Below, one piece after another: positions 1 to 9,439 of a DNA stretch of 64,000 bases. The translations under genes were made by a program, and so were the position numbers. Source of the DNA: Arenicellales bacterium (GTDB lineage Bacteria; Pseudomonadota; Gammaproteobacteria; Arenicellales; JAHEKD01); the NCBI GenBank assembly GCA_028284225.1, contig JANQSD010000019.1, forward strand, positions 1 through 64,000, written 5' to 3'. Within the stretch, counting starts at the first letter, position 1. Every line of letters starts with the position of its first letter. The notes beneath the pieces are model-generated. The model saw only the letters and a list, made by a program, of their open reading frames with translations, had not been told where the DNA came from and made no database searches.

Positions 1-124
1 CGGCTGCATTGGGTGTGGCATCCGGCGCACCGTTAAAGTCTGGTGGCGGTTGCTGAGCAAATGCATTGAATGAAATAACTGAAATGAAAAGTGTAAATAG
101 AAAAAAAAAGTTGGTTCTACCCAT
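1..124 (-). CDS. N-terminus of an exported protein (partial, runs off window start)
   Basis: Reading the minus strand from the ATG at 124 gives an open frame to the window edge. It starts MGRTNFFFLFTLFISV and reaches a likely signal-peptidase site after NAFA, with a mature start QQPPPDFNG. The sequence GGGAGA lies about nine bases upstream as a ribosome binding site. Only about 41 residues are visible, so the function cannot be named. The hydrophobic leader and the Pro/Asp/Ala-rich mature start support an exported, probably periplasmic, protein. It is divergent from the giant surface protein at 534. Confidence 0.6.
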   Translation of the reverse strand, partial: MGRTNFFFLFTLFISVISFNAFAQQPPPDFNGAPDATPNAA

Positions 125-533
125 TATGAATGTCTCCCGTAGCTAATAAATTATTGTTATTTAATTAACCTACCTTGCCAATGATAATAGCAAAAAAACA
201 GTGATATTTGCCCTCAAATACGCAATCACGGGATTAACAATATTTAATCTTCTGATGGGCCAATGATCACCAGAATTATTAATTCGAAGTCATCGTTAGT
301 TTTGTAAAATTTTGTTAACTCGATTATTTATTAAATTAAAAGTTGATTGTGTTTTAGTTTAAAAGTGTTTATTATTCGGCCACAATGTTTGGAGAAACAG
401 GCGTTGGGGTAGGTAATGCATTTCTTTGGCAATGATGAATTGCTTCGTCCCACCACAATGATTTCCGCTTTTTCAGCATAAGTATTTTTAAGTAGTAACT
501 TAATAATTTAAAGTTTTAAGACAAGGGGTTAGT
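125..533. other. 409-bp AT-rich divergent intergenic region
   Basis: No open frame or RNA gene was recognised here. The region separates the minus-strand exported protein from the giant plus-strand surface protein, so it should hold both promoters. It is AT-rich with several TTAA/TTAATTAA runs. No clean -35/-10 pair or palindrome stands out by eye. Confidence 0.5.
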
Positions 534-3500
534 ATGAAAATCTTGGTATTTTCCCAAGTGCAGGCTGTGGTTTCGGCTTCAAGAAATGTAACACAGTCGC
601 TTTTTTTGCTTGTGATGATGTTGTTCTCGAGTATGGTATCAGCACAACAATTCACGGCCTATCCAGATAATGATCCAAATTCAGGGCGTTTTGTAAATAT
701 CGTTCGGGGTTTGTCATCATTAGGCGACGTTAGTATCGGCGATATTAGTTTGAGTCTCCGGTTGGAGGTTAGCGCTACGTCCACTCAGCCACTTAGGGTT
801 GAAATATTCGACGGTGATAGCGGCGGCAGATGGGATACTCCGCCCTTCCAGAACAATGATGAGGTGGCTTATGAGATTTTTGCCGACCCCGATCGTGTGG
901 GCAATACCGATCCGTTAAGTCTGGTAGGGACCAGTGTCAGCAGCCTGACCTTGCCGGATAATGACTGGGGCTTAATCTATAACGGCCCGAATGTCGGCCC
1001 AGCCTTAACTCCTGACGGCACAACATATAGCTATCACATAACCGCCAAATGGGTTAACCCTACCATTGGTAATGAATTAAACAACTTTAAAGTGCGTACA
1101 AATGCACGGGTTATCCTGCCGGTCGGTGTTACCCAGGGTCTAATTGGGCATAACGCTGCTGAATACGACTTTTTGCAGCAATTTGGTGTTAATACCGGTT
1201 TTGCAGCGGATGAACGTAATACATTTGATGGTACCTATACGTTTAAAACTATTGTTCGTGAGCCCGATAACCCATCTGAAACGGTCTGTAGTTTGGATCT
1301 ATACGATGGTGACTTGGATTTTGCTGGGGATACCGATGATCCCAACTCGATTGATTTAGTCGGTGATAATTCTGATAATTATCCGCCGTTTAATGTTTCT
1401 ACTGCTACGCTTGCTGAAGGCGTCAATCCGGGTGCTCCAGCCGATGATCCAGCTGCGGCTCAGCCGATTACTATTTCACCCTCTGTATTTATGGAAATTT
1501 ATTATGATGGTGGTCTGATCAAAAACCTTGATGTATCGGGCAGTGCTGAGTGGGAACTGTTCAGAATTTTGTCGAATGACCCTTATTGTATAACTAACAA
1601 TCTTCCAGCAGATCGCAGTACTGTAGACGGTGATGTGACATTACCCTCGATCGATCCAGGCGAATATTTCTTTGTGGTGCGCGGTGCTGATGGCCGAAAT
1701 ACAATATTTTTTACGCCACTGTTTGAACTTGAACCGGCTGAGCTGCCTGCTGCCTCGATTGGTAATTATGTCTGGGTGGATGAGAATGGTGACGGTTACC
1801 AGGATGCCGGTGAGCCGGGCTTAGGTAATGTTGCGGTAGAACTTACTGACTTTGCGGGCAATACAATTACGACGACAACAGGCACTGATGGCGGTTATCT
1901 ATTCACAGATCTTTTTCCCGGCCAATATACGGTTACTATAGATGCAACGACATTACCGGTAGGTTTAACCCAATCGACGAATCCAGTGTTACCGAGTGCG
2001 GATTTGGGTAACCAATCGTTACCGTATGTGATTGATCTGGGTTTGGGTGAAAAGAATTTAACGGCCGATTTTGGTTATCAGTATGGTGACCCCACAGGTA
2101 ATACGGGTAACGGTGCGATTGGTGATTATGTCTGGATAGACACCAATGGCGATGGCGTACAAGATGCAGGCGAATCAGGACTAGGCGGTATTACGGTTGA
2201 AATATATGCGGACACCAATGGCGATGGCGTGGTGATTACTGATTCAGCAGATCCGGCAGTTGATGGGTTGTTCGTCAGTGCGGTTGATCAAAACGGTGAC
2301 ACGGGTACAGGTTCGACTATTACAGAAGCGGATGGTAGCTATGTATTCACGGGGTTATCTGCAGACATTTATAAAGTTGTAGTGCTTAATCCTCCGGCAG
2401 GTTATCTACAGACTGGTGATCCTGATGATTTTGGCACATTAGCGACAGCACCTGACAATCAAACCACTATTGAAGTGGTGATAGCGCCGGGTGATGCGTA
2501 TCTGAATATTGATTTCGGTTACCAGCCTGACACAGTTGTCACGAATTCGATTGGTGACTTTGTTTACTTTGACATTAATAAAGACGGTTTACAGACAGCT
2601 GGTCAGGATTTTGGTATTGCTGGCGTAACCATGAGTTTATTGGATACTAATGGTGTATCGATAGCTTCGACCACTACGGATGAGACAGGTTTTTACTTAT
2701 TTGACGGACTACCGGACGGTGATTACACAGTAGTGGTGACCGATACTGATGCGATTCTTTCTCAGCTGGATCAAACGGCAGATCCTGATGCATTATTTGA
2801 TGAAAGAAGTACTACTACAGTAACGGGCGGTATTAGTGACCTGGATCAGGACTTTGGTTATACAGATTCATCGACTAATAGTGGATTATTAGGGTCGGTT
2901 GGTGATACGGTCTTTTTGGATCGAAACAACGACGGTATGTTTGATAGTGGTGAAGGCATTGAAGGTGTTGCCGTTGAGATTTCAACAACTGGTGGCGTGC
3001 TACTTAATCGTAGCATCACAAATGCAAGCGGCTTTTATATCTTTAGCGGTTTAATGCCGGATGGCGCGTATACGGTACGGGTGATTGAAAGTACGTTGCC
3101 GAGTAATGATTTGACCAATACAGTTGATCCGGATGGCGGTGATGCCAGTCAGTCAACGGTTAGTTTGGCCAGTGACCCAGATGGTGTCAATGATGGTATC
3201 AATTTAGATCAAGACTTTGGCTATTCTGCCAATACGCCAGGCACTATCGGTGACTTAGTGTGGTTGGATACCAATGCTGATGGGTTTAATGACGGTTTGG
3301 CCGGTCCTGACGGCATTGTGGGTACAGAAGATGATGAGCCTGGTATTGAAGGTGTCACATTGGCGGTTTATTTCGACAGCGACGGCAACGGCTTGTTAGA
3401 AACAGGTGAACCCAGGGTAGGTACAACAACAACTGACTCAAACGGTGTATATCTGTTTGAAGGATTGCCAGATGGTGATTATATTGTTGATGTGACCGAT

Positions 3501-6500
3501 GAAGCCGGTTTGTTGAATGGCTATTGGCGTTCGCTGGGCAATGTCGATACCAATGACAATAGCCAGACAGACCCGTATGCGGTGAACCTGCCTGCAGGTG
3601 GTGCAGTTGATACGGCCGATTTTGGTTATTACGTTGAGCTGGCCAGCATTGGTAACTTTGTCTGGTTTGATAGCAATGCGGACGGTCAGCAAAGTGCGGA
3701 TGAGTTGGGCATTGACAATGTAACTGTAACGTTAACGATTGATTATCCGGATAGCTCAACGGTAGTGATGACACAGCAGACAGGGGCTGCCGGTATGGGG
3801 TTGTATGTATTTGACAATCTGCTTGCCGATGAAAATTACAATGGTGATTCGTCAGATGGTTCCCAAGAGCCGATTTTCACGATCACTGTTGAGGATCCTG
3901 CGGGTCTCACTGCAAGCCCAGCTGATGTAGGCAACGACGAAGCCATTGATTCGGATAACCCGGCCGGTGAGCTAGGTGAAACAATTCCGGGTGGCTTTGA
4001 TGATACCAATGACTTTGGTTATTACGATCTGGGGTCGATCTCCGGTAACGTAGGTGAAGATACGGATCGTGACGGTACAGTTGATGTGTTGTTAAATAAT
4101 GTGACGATTAATCTGTATCAAGACAGTGACCAAGACGGTATCCCTGATGATCTGAACACTGATGGGCTAATCGATGCCAATGATATTGTTGCAACGACTA
4201 CAACCGGTGGTGCATTGGGTGACGGTAACTATGAATTTACCGATATAGACCCGGGTCACTATTTAGTTCAAGAAATTGATCCGACGGGTTACGATTCAAT
4301 ATTGGACCTTGATTCAACAGTGGATGTGCCTAGTGATCCAAATGAGTTGGGTAATGCGAGTCCGACGGATAACTTACTGCCGGTTTCATTGGTGGTGGAT
4401 ACAACTGCGCGGACGACAGAAGAAGACACGGGTAATGACTTTGTGGATTCACCCATGTTGGCCAGTATCGGTGATACCGTATGGTTTGATCACAATGCCA
4501 ATGGTATCCAGGAAGCGGGTGAAGCAGGTGTGGCAAGTGTAACAGTCAACTTGCAGGATGATACGGGTGCCGTTATTGATACAACTGTGACTGACAGCAC
4601 CGGCTTCTATGAGTTCGATGGCCTGATTGCAGGGACTTATACTGTTGTCGTTGATTCATCAACATTGCCGGGTGCATTACAGAAGACCTATGACTTTGAT
4701 GACGGTGCAACCACTTCACCAGCTACACCTGACCAGGCGACTGTAACGATTGCAGCAGGTGAAGAACAAGATCAGATTGATTTTGGCTACCGTCCATTAG
4801 CGTCGATTGGCGATACTGTCTGGTTTGATCTAAATGCTAATGGTGTTCAAGATACAGGCGAAGCAGGCATTGCAAACGTTGACGTAACCTTAAGCGGTTC
4901 AGTGAATGCATCCCAAACTACAGGTGCTAATGGTCAATATCAGTTTGATAATCTGCCGGCTGGAAATTATACCGTCACGGTATCAGGCGCAGCGTTGGCT
5001 AACTTACAACAGACCCATGATCTTGATGATCCGGTTACAACCAGTCCGTCTACACCGGATACGGCCCAGGTTGTCTTGGCAATAAATGCCAGTAATTTGA
5101 TTGATGATAACCTGGATGTTGATTTTGGTTATCGTCAACTGGGTTCAATCAGCGGTTCGGTTCAAGAAGACACGGATGGTAACGGTACTGGTGATCAACC
5201 GATTTCTACCGATGTCCAGCTTTATGAAGATACTGATGGTGATGGAATATTAGATACAGGTGAGCCGTTGGTGACTACTGTTTCCACAGATGCAAGCGGC
5301 AACTACTTATTCCAGGACGTAGATCCGGGCAATTACATTGTGGTCGAAGTTCAGCCTGTAGATTTGGTGGATGTCAGTGATGAAGACGAAGACACAACAC
5401 ATGCTGGTGATCCTGATCCACAAGACAGCAATACTGCTGTGGACAATGAAATTGGCGTACAGCTGAATTCAGGTGAGTCGGATACCGGCAATAGCTTTGT
5501 TGATGAAAACCAAGGTAGTATTTCTGGTTCAGTTCTAGAAGACACAGATGGTGATGGTGTTGGTGATGAGCCTCAAACAAGTGTTACTGTAACACTTTAT
5601 GAGGACACGGATGGTGATGGTGTATTGGATACCGGTGAACCTGAAGTGACAACTACCACTACTGACGCAAATGGTGACTACCTGTTTGAAGATCTTTCAC
5701 CGGGCGATTATGTAGTCATTCCTGATCAGGACCCGGACTTAACTGATGTACTTGACCAGGACCAGGCGACTGATGGTGACGATCCTCAAGACAATGATAC
5801 AACTGTGGATAACAGTGTTGGTGTTGGGCTTGAGCCAGGTGAAAGTGATACTGAAAACAACTTTGTTGATGTAAATACCAGCGGGTCTATTTCCGGAACT
5901 GTTACTCAGGACACAACTGGAGACGGTAACGGTGACACGTCAATTCAGGGTGTGATGTTAGAGTTGTTTGAAGCGGATACACTTGGCAATCCTGTCGGTA
6001 GTGTCATCACGACTGCTACAACAGGGGCTGATGGCAGCTACACCTTCTCTGGTTTGCAGCCGGGTAACTACGTTGTGGTAGAAGATCAACCTGCGGACCT
6101 GGTCAGCATCAGTGATCAAGATCAGGCTCCGGATGGCGATAGCTATGATACAGATACCACTGTAGACAATCGTGTTGCAGCGACCGTTGAGCCGGGTGAA
6201 TCAGATACGGCTAACAACTTTGTTGAGCAAGCACTTGCCAGCATAGAAGGTCAGGTGCTGATTGATAACAATGGCGACGGTGTTGGTGATGTTGGCCTGG
6301 GCGGTGTAGATATTACACTGCAGGACAGCAATGGTAATTCTGTTGGTAGTACTACTACAGCCGCCGATGGCTCTTACTCATTTACAGGCTTGCAACCGGG
6401 CAACTATACAGTTGTGGAAACTCAGCCTGCAGGTTTGGACAGTGTCCTTGATCAGGATCAAACGCCAGACGGGGATCCCCAGGATGCTGATACCACAGTA

Positions 6501-9083
6501 GATGACACGGTAGGTGTTAATCTGACGCCTGGTGAAACTGATACGGGTAATAATTTCATCGAAAGTGCGTTTGAGCCGATGATTGATATTCGTAAACAGC
6601 AAGAAGGCCCGGATAGCCGTACCTTTAACCTCGGTGATACTGTTGAGTTTGAAATTGCAGTGACTAACACAGGAAATGTTGATTTGACCAATGTGGTAGT
6701 CAATGACCCACTGGTTCCGGCTTGTGATAACACCATAGGTTCATTAGCTGCAGGCCAAACAGTGACATATACCTGTCAGTACACATTACAGGCTGGCTCT
6801 ACACTGGAGACCACGGTTTTTGCTGACAACTTTGAGTCAAATCTGGGTTGGGCGTTAAATGCCGATGGCGACGATACAGCGACTACAGGCCTGTGGCAGG
6901 CGGCAGATCCTGAGCCTACAACATACAACGGCTATAACATGCAGTTGCATAGCGGTTATAACGGTAGTGCAGGAAACTACAATGGCCTGTTTACCGGTCC
7001 ATTAGCTGGAAGTAGTGTTGGAGCCCATGATATAGATGGCGGCAAGACATCAATCAAGTCACCAGCCATATCGATTCCGACTGAAGGTCAAACTGAACTG
7101 TCATTACAGTATTATTTAGCCCATGCTTCTAATGCTAATGCCAATGACTTTTTGAAAATTCAGATTTATGATCAGTCAGGCGGTAAACATACTTTGCTCG
7201 ACAAGCGTGGTAAAAACAGTTATCTGGGTGCTAATTGGACTGAGTTAACGGCAGATCTGAGTAATTTTGCCGGACAAACGGTTAATTTGGTAGTTAAAGC
7301 TAGCGATGCGACTGACAAAGGCGGCTTGATTGAAGCGGCGGTTGATGAAGTCAAAATCACCAATACAACCGCTACTGAACCAGATACAGGTTTTGTTAAT
7401 ATTGCCGATGTTTCTGGTGAGGCAAACGGTCAGGTGGTTACCGATTCTGATCCGTCAGAAGTTATTGTGAGTGATATCTGCATTCCTAAGCCGAGTGACA
7501 GTGTGACTAATGGTCAGTCATACTCAATCTGGATTGCTGGTGAGTATTTCAGTGCGAGTGCAAACAACACCTATACTGTTGATGATGCGGCAGGTACAGC
7601 TCGTTACCAAGGTAGCGTAACCAGCAATTCTAATGGTGCTACCCACAACGTAGACATCCTGTTTAGCGGACGTACGACCACTGCTCCTGCAGGCAGTCCT
7701 AAACTGCCGCCGTTCAGTGTCGATACATCTGACTGGGTTTACTACACTGATATTTCAGGCAACGTTGGTCCATATACAGTGTCACGTCGTGGCCCGGCTT
7801 ACCAGGTGGGATACGGTGCCAATATGAATGACTCTGGTTACGGTGCTTCAGGTTGGATGTATTTCACAGATGGTTCCACCACTTTGAATGGTGACATAAA
7901 CATTCAGTTAGTGGATTGTGAAGAACCGCCAATCTGTGAAGAGTGTGTCAATGGCTACAGCGAAATTACTCTGCAAATTTCAAACTGGTCTTCAAATCGT
8001 GACCAGAGTGAAATTGTCCGAGTTCGCGAAGGTGGTCTGGGCGGCGCATTATTGTTCGAAGGACAAGTTGCCAATGGTGGCTTATTTAGCTTCAATGTGA
8101 ACAACCCCGGCACAACCATCGTTGTTACAGTGCAAGGTACTTATCATCCTTCTGAGTACGTGAAGGGCACATTCGTTACTGATTGTGACCTGTATGTCAA
8201 CAAGACCAGCGGCAACAGTTATATCACTTTTAAAGTGGCCGATCTTGTCGGCGATGGTAACGGTGAAGACTGTCCGGAGCCGCCTGTTTGTGAAATATGT
8301 GTTAATGGCTACAGCCAGATTACATTGAAAATTTCAAACTGGAGTTCCAGTCGTGATACCTCAGAGCGTATTCGTGTACGTGAAGGTGGTCTAGGTGGTG
8401 CTGTACTTTATGACAGTAATAATGATGGTAATCCTAATCCAAGTATTCCTAATGGTGGTACATTTACTTTTAATGTGCCAAATCCAGGATCGACAATAGT
8501 TGTTACTGTTCAAGGGGCTAATCATTACTATGAAACCGTAAAAGGCACATTCGTGACAGACTGTGATTTGTATGTCAACGAAACCAGCGGTAACAGCTAT
8601 ATCACTTTTAAAGTGACTGAGCTGGTCGGTGATGGTGAAAATGGAGATTGTCCGGATCCTGTCGATCCAACACCTCCACCATCGAATGGTACTACAACGA
8701 TCAAGAATGCTTATGCAGGCAAATGCTTGGACAATAATGGTGCGACCTCTAACGGTACCAAAATCTACAAAAACAGTTGCGATGGCAGTAATGACCAGCA
8801 ATGGCAGCTTCAGGTATCGGGCGGCTACTATAAGGTTATTAATCAGACCAGCGGCAAATGTCTAGATGGCTATTCAAACTACAGCGGCAGTATTGTTGAT
8901 CAATACTCCTGTAATGGCACGTCTACTCAGTTGTGGCAGATGGTGAGTGTTGGAAGCAGCTATCAGTTTAAGTCCAAGACCAGTGGCTTGTGTATGCAGG
9001 TACAAGGCACTAGTTCGGCTAAGGTATATAGCTGTAGCACCAGCGTATCTAGCGGTCAGCTATGGAATGTAACTTTGCCATAA
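534..9083 (+). CDS. Giant secreted SdrD-B repeat protein with DUF11 and C-terminal ricin-type lectin domain
   Basis: A 2849-residue exported protein. Residues 1-37 are a signal peptide ending SMVSA before QQF, and AAGGGG precedes the ATG. After a unique region (about 38-400) come about 13 tandem SdrD-B/Cna-B-like beta-sandwich repeats (about 407-2010). Each opens with a form of SIGD.VW.D.N.DG.QD.GE or GSISG.V.EDTDGDG, and their Asp-rich loops suggest calcium binding. A DUF11-like module follows (about 2010-2090), then a jelly-roll-like segment (about 2095-2280). Next are two near-identical modules starting C..CVNGYS.ITL.ISNWSS (about 2465 and 2585). A ricin-B/QxW lectin domain (about 2720-2849) has repeated GKCLD and QLW motifs. 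There is no LPxTG, PEP-CTERM or autotransporter barrel, so it is probably released or held by sugar binding. Adhesion or matrix function is inferred from these families. Confidence 0.9.
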   Translation: MKILVFSQVQAVVSASRNVTQSLFLLVMMLFSSMVSAQQFTAYPDNDPNSGRFVNIVRGLSSLGDVSIGDISLSLRLEVSATSTQPLRVEIFDGDSGGRWDTPPFQNNDEVAYEIFADPDRVGNTDPLSLVGTSVSSLTLPDNDWGLIYNGPNVGPALTPDGTTYSYHITAKWVNPTIGNELNNFKVRTNARVILPVGVTQGLIGHNAAEYDFLQQFGVNTGFAADERNTFDGTYTFKTIVREPDNPSETVCSLDLYDGDLDFAGDTDDPNSIDLVGDNSDNYPPFNVSTATLAEGVNPGAPADDPAAAQPITISPSVFMEIYYDGGLIKNLDVSGSAEWELFRILSNDPYCITNNLPADRSTVDGDVTLPSIDPGEYFFVVRGADGRNTIFFTPLFELEPAELPAASIGNYVWVDENGDGYQDAGEPGLGNVAVELTDFAGNTITTTTGTDGGYLFTDLFPGQYTVTIDATTLPVGLTQSTNPVLPSADLGNQSLPYVIDLGLGEKNLTADFGYQYGDPTGNTGNGAIGDYVWIDTNGDGVQDAGESGLGGITVEIYADTNGDGVVITDSADPAVDGLFVSAVDQNGDTGTGSTITEADGSYVFTGLSADIYKVVVLNPPAGYLQTGDPDDFGTLATAPDNQTTIEVVIAPGDAYLNIDFGYQPDTVVTNSIGDFVYFDINKDGLQTAGQDFGIAGVTMSLLDTNGVSIASTTTDETGFYLFDGLPDGDYTVVVTDTDAILSQLDQTADPDALFDERSTTTVTGGISDLDQDFGYTDSSTNSGLLGSVGDTVFLDRNNDGMFDSGEGIEGVAVEISTTGGVLLNRSITNASGFYIFSGLMPDGAYTVRVIESTLPSNDLTNTVDPDGGDASQSTVSLASDPDGVNDGINLDQDFGYSANTPGTIGDLVWLDTNADGFNDGLAGPDGIVGTEDDEPGIEGVTLAVYFDSDGNGLLETGEPRVGTTTTDSNGVYLFEGLPDGDYIVDVTDEAGLLNGYWRSLGNVDTNDNSQTDPYAVNLPAGGAVDTADFGYYVELASIGNFVWFDSNADGQQSADELGIDNVTVTLTIDYPDSSTVVMTQQTGAAGMGLYVFDNLLADENYNGDSSDGSQEPIFTITVEDPAGLTASPADVGNDEAIDSDNPAGELGETIPGGFDDTNDFGYYDLGSISGNVGEDTDRDGTVDVLLNNVTINLYQDSDQDGIPDDLNTDGLIDANDIVATTTTGGALGDGNYEFTDIDPGHYLVQEIDPTGYDSILDLDSTVDVPSDPNELGNASPTDNLLPVSLVVDTTARTTEEDTGNDFVDSPMLASIGDTVWFDHNANGIQEAGEAGVASVTVNLQDDTGAVIDTTVTDSTGFYEFDGLIAGTYTVVVDSSTLPGALQKTYDFDDGATTSPATPDQATVTIAAGEEQDQIDFGYRPLASIGDTVWFDLNANGVQDTGEAGIANVDVTLSGSVNASQTTGANGQYQFDNLPAGNYTVTVSGAALANLQQTHDLDDPVTTSPSTPDTAQVVLAINASNLIDDNLDVDFGYRQLGSISGSVQEDTDGNGTGDQPISTDVQLYEDTDGDGILDTGEPLVTTVSTDASGNYLFQDVDPGNYIVVEVQPVDLVDVSDEDEDTTHAGDPDPQDSNTAVDNEIGVQLNSGESDTGNSFVDENQGSISGSVLEDTDGDGVGDEPQTSVTVTLYEDTDGDGVLDTGEPEVTTTTTDANGDYLFEDLSPGDYVVIPDQDPDLTDVLDQDQATDGDDPQDNDTTVDNSVGVGLEPGESDTENNFVDVNTSGSISGTVTQDTTGDGNGDTSIQGVMLELFEADTLGNPVGSVITTATTGADGSYTFSGLQPGNYVVVEDQPADLVSISDQDQAPDGDSYDTDTTVDNRVAATVEPGESDTANNFVEQALASIEGQVLIDNNGDGVGDVGLGGVDITLQDSNGNSVGSTTTAADGSYSFTGLQPGNYTVVETQPAGLDSVLDQDQTPDGDPQDADTTVDDTVGVNLTPGETDTGNNFIESAFEPMIDIRKQQEGPDSRTFNLGDTVEFEIAVTNTGNVDLTNVVVNDPLVPACDNTIGSLAAGQTVTYTCQYTLQAGSTLETTVFADNFESNLGWALNADGDDTATTGLWQAADPEPTTYNGYNMQLHSGYNGSAGNYNGLFTGPLAGSSVGAHDIDGGKTSIKSPAISIPTEGQTELSLQYYLAHASNANANDFLKIQIYDQSGGKHTLLDKRGKNSYLGANWTELTADLSNFAGQTVNLVVKASDATDKGGLIEAAVDEVKITNTTATEPDTGFVNIADVSGEANGQVVTDSDPSEVIVSDICIPKPSDSVTNGQSYSIWIAGEYFSASANNTYTVDDAAGTARYQGSVTSNSNGATHNVDILFSGRTTTAPAGSPKLPPFSVDTSDWVYYTDISGNVGPYTVSRRGPAYQVGYGANMNDSGYGASGWMYFTDGSTTLNGDINIQLVDCEEPPICEECVNGYSEITLQISNWSSNRDQSEIVRVREGGLGGALLFEGQVANGGLFSFNVNNPGTTIVVTVQGTYHPSEYVKGTFVTDCDLYVNKTSGNSYITFKVADLVGDGNGEDCPEPPVCEICVNGYSQITLKISNWSSSRDTSERIRVREGGLGGAVLYDSNNDGNPNPSIPNGGTFTFNVPNPGSTIVVTVQGANHYYETVKGTFVTDCDLYVNETSGNSYITFKVTELVGDGENGDCPDPVDPTPPPSNGTTTIKNAYAGKCLDNNGATSNGTKIYKNSCDGSNDQQWQLQVSGGYYKVINQTSGKCLDGYSNYSGSIVDQYSCNGTSTQLWQMVSVGSSYQFKSKTSGLCMQVQGTSSAKVYSCSTSVSSGQLWNVTLP

Positions 9084-9110
9084 AAGCTGAATAAGCTTCA
9101 TTGAATAAGA

Positions 9111-9138
9111 CCGGGGTCATTGACCCCGGTTTTTTTTA
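9111..9138 (+). terminator. Rho-independent terminator of the giant surface-protein gene
   Basis: A 9-bp stem CCGGGGTCA/TGACCCCGG with almost no loop is followed by a run of eight or nine T residues. It begins 28 bases after the stop codon at 9083. It separates this gene from the PqqD-like gene at 9176. Confidence 0.9.
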
Positions 9139-9175
9139 GATTAAACTAAATCACAACTTAAACGGAAAACACAAC

Positions 9176-9439
9176 TTGTACAAAATTCCACAAACGTCTG
9201 TGAATCAAAAAGTAGGGGATGAACTAGTCATCCTGGATCTCGATAGCGGCAAGTATTTTGGCCTGGATGAAGTCGGTGCACGCATGGTTGATTTGCTGGC
9301 TGAGCATGGAGAACCTGAAAAAGTCGTGCAAATAATGGCTGAAGAATATGACGCATCTGCACAGCAAATTGAGGGAGATCTTGATAATTTGATTACAGAA
9401 TTGCTCAAAAATAATCTTATCGTCGAAGCAGAATCCTGA
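9176..9439 (+). CDS. PqqD-family small protein (HPr-rel-A/RiPP-recognition type)
   Basis: An 87-residue protein matching the PqqD fold in length and pattern. It has an N-terminal beta hairpin with VGDELVILDLDSGKYFGLDEVG, then helices with the A..D...L..EL...LI pattern. PqqD-like proteins are small winged-helix peptide chaperones that bind precursor peptides or partner enzymes. The TTG start at 9176 follows a GGAAAA stretch; a GTG at 9200 is an alternative but would remove the first strand. Its last 23 bases overlap tail to tail with the nucleotidyltransferase-like gene on the other strand. That gene family commonly accompanies PqqD proteins in HPr-rel-A and exosortase-type loci. No precursor peptide or radical-SAM enzyme is visible nearby. 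Confidence 0.75.
   Translation: MYKIPQTSVNQKVGDELVILDLDSGKYFGLDEVGARMVDLLAEHGEPEKVVQIMAEEYDASAQQIEGDLDNLITELLKNNLIVEAES

Noticed and set aside
3355..3774. 139-aa minus-strand frame inside the giant surface-protein gene
   Set aside because: It is antisense to the SdrD repeats and is the product of repetitive Asp/Gly/Thr codons, with no ribosome binding site or domain.
1756..6250. Tandem repeats in the giant gene considered as a CRISPR-like array
   Set aside because: Repeats are coding, variable in sequence, about 100 residues long and have no spacer structure.
8391..8801. 136-aa minus-strand frame opposite the C-terminus of the giant protein
   Set aside because: Antisense to the duplicated CVNGYS modules; no independent evidence of translation.
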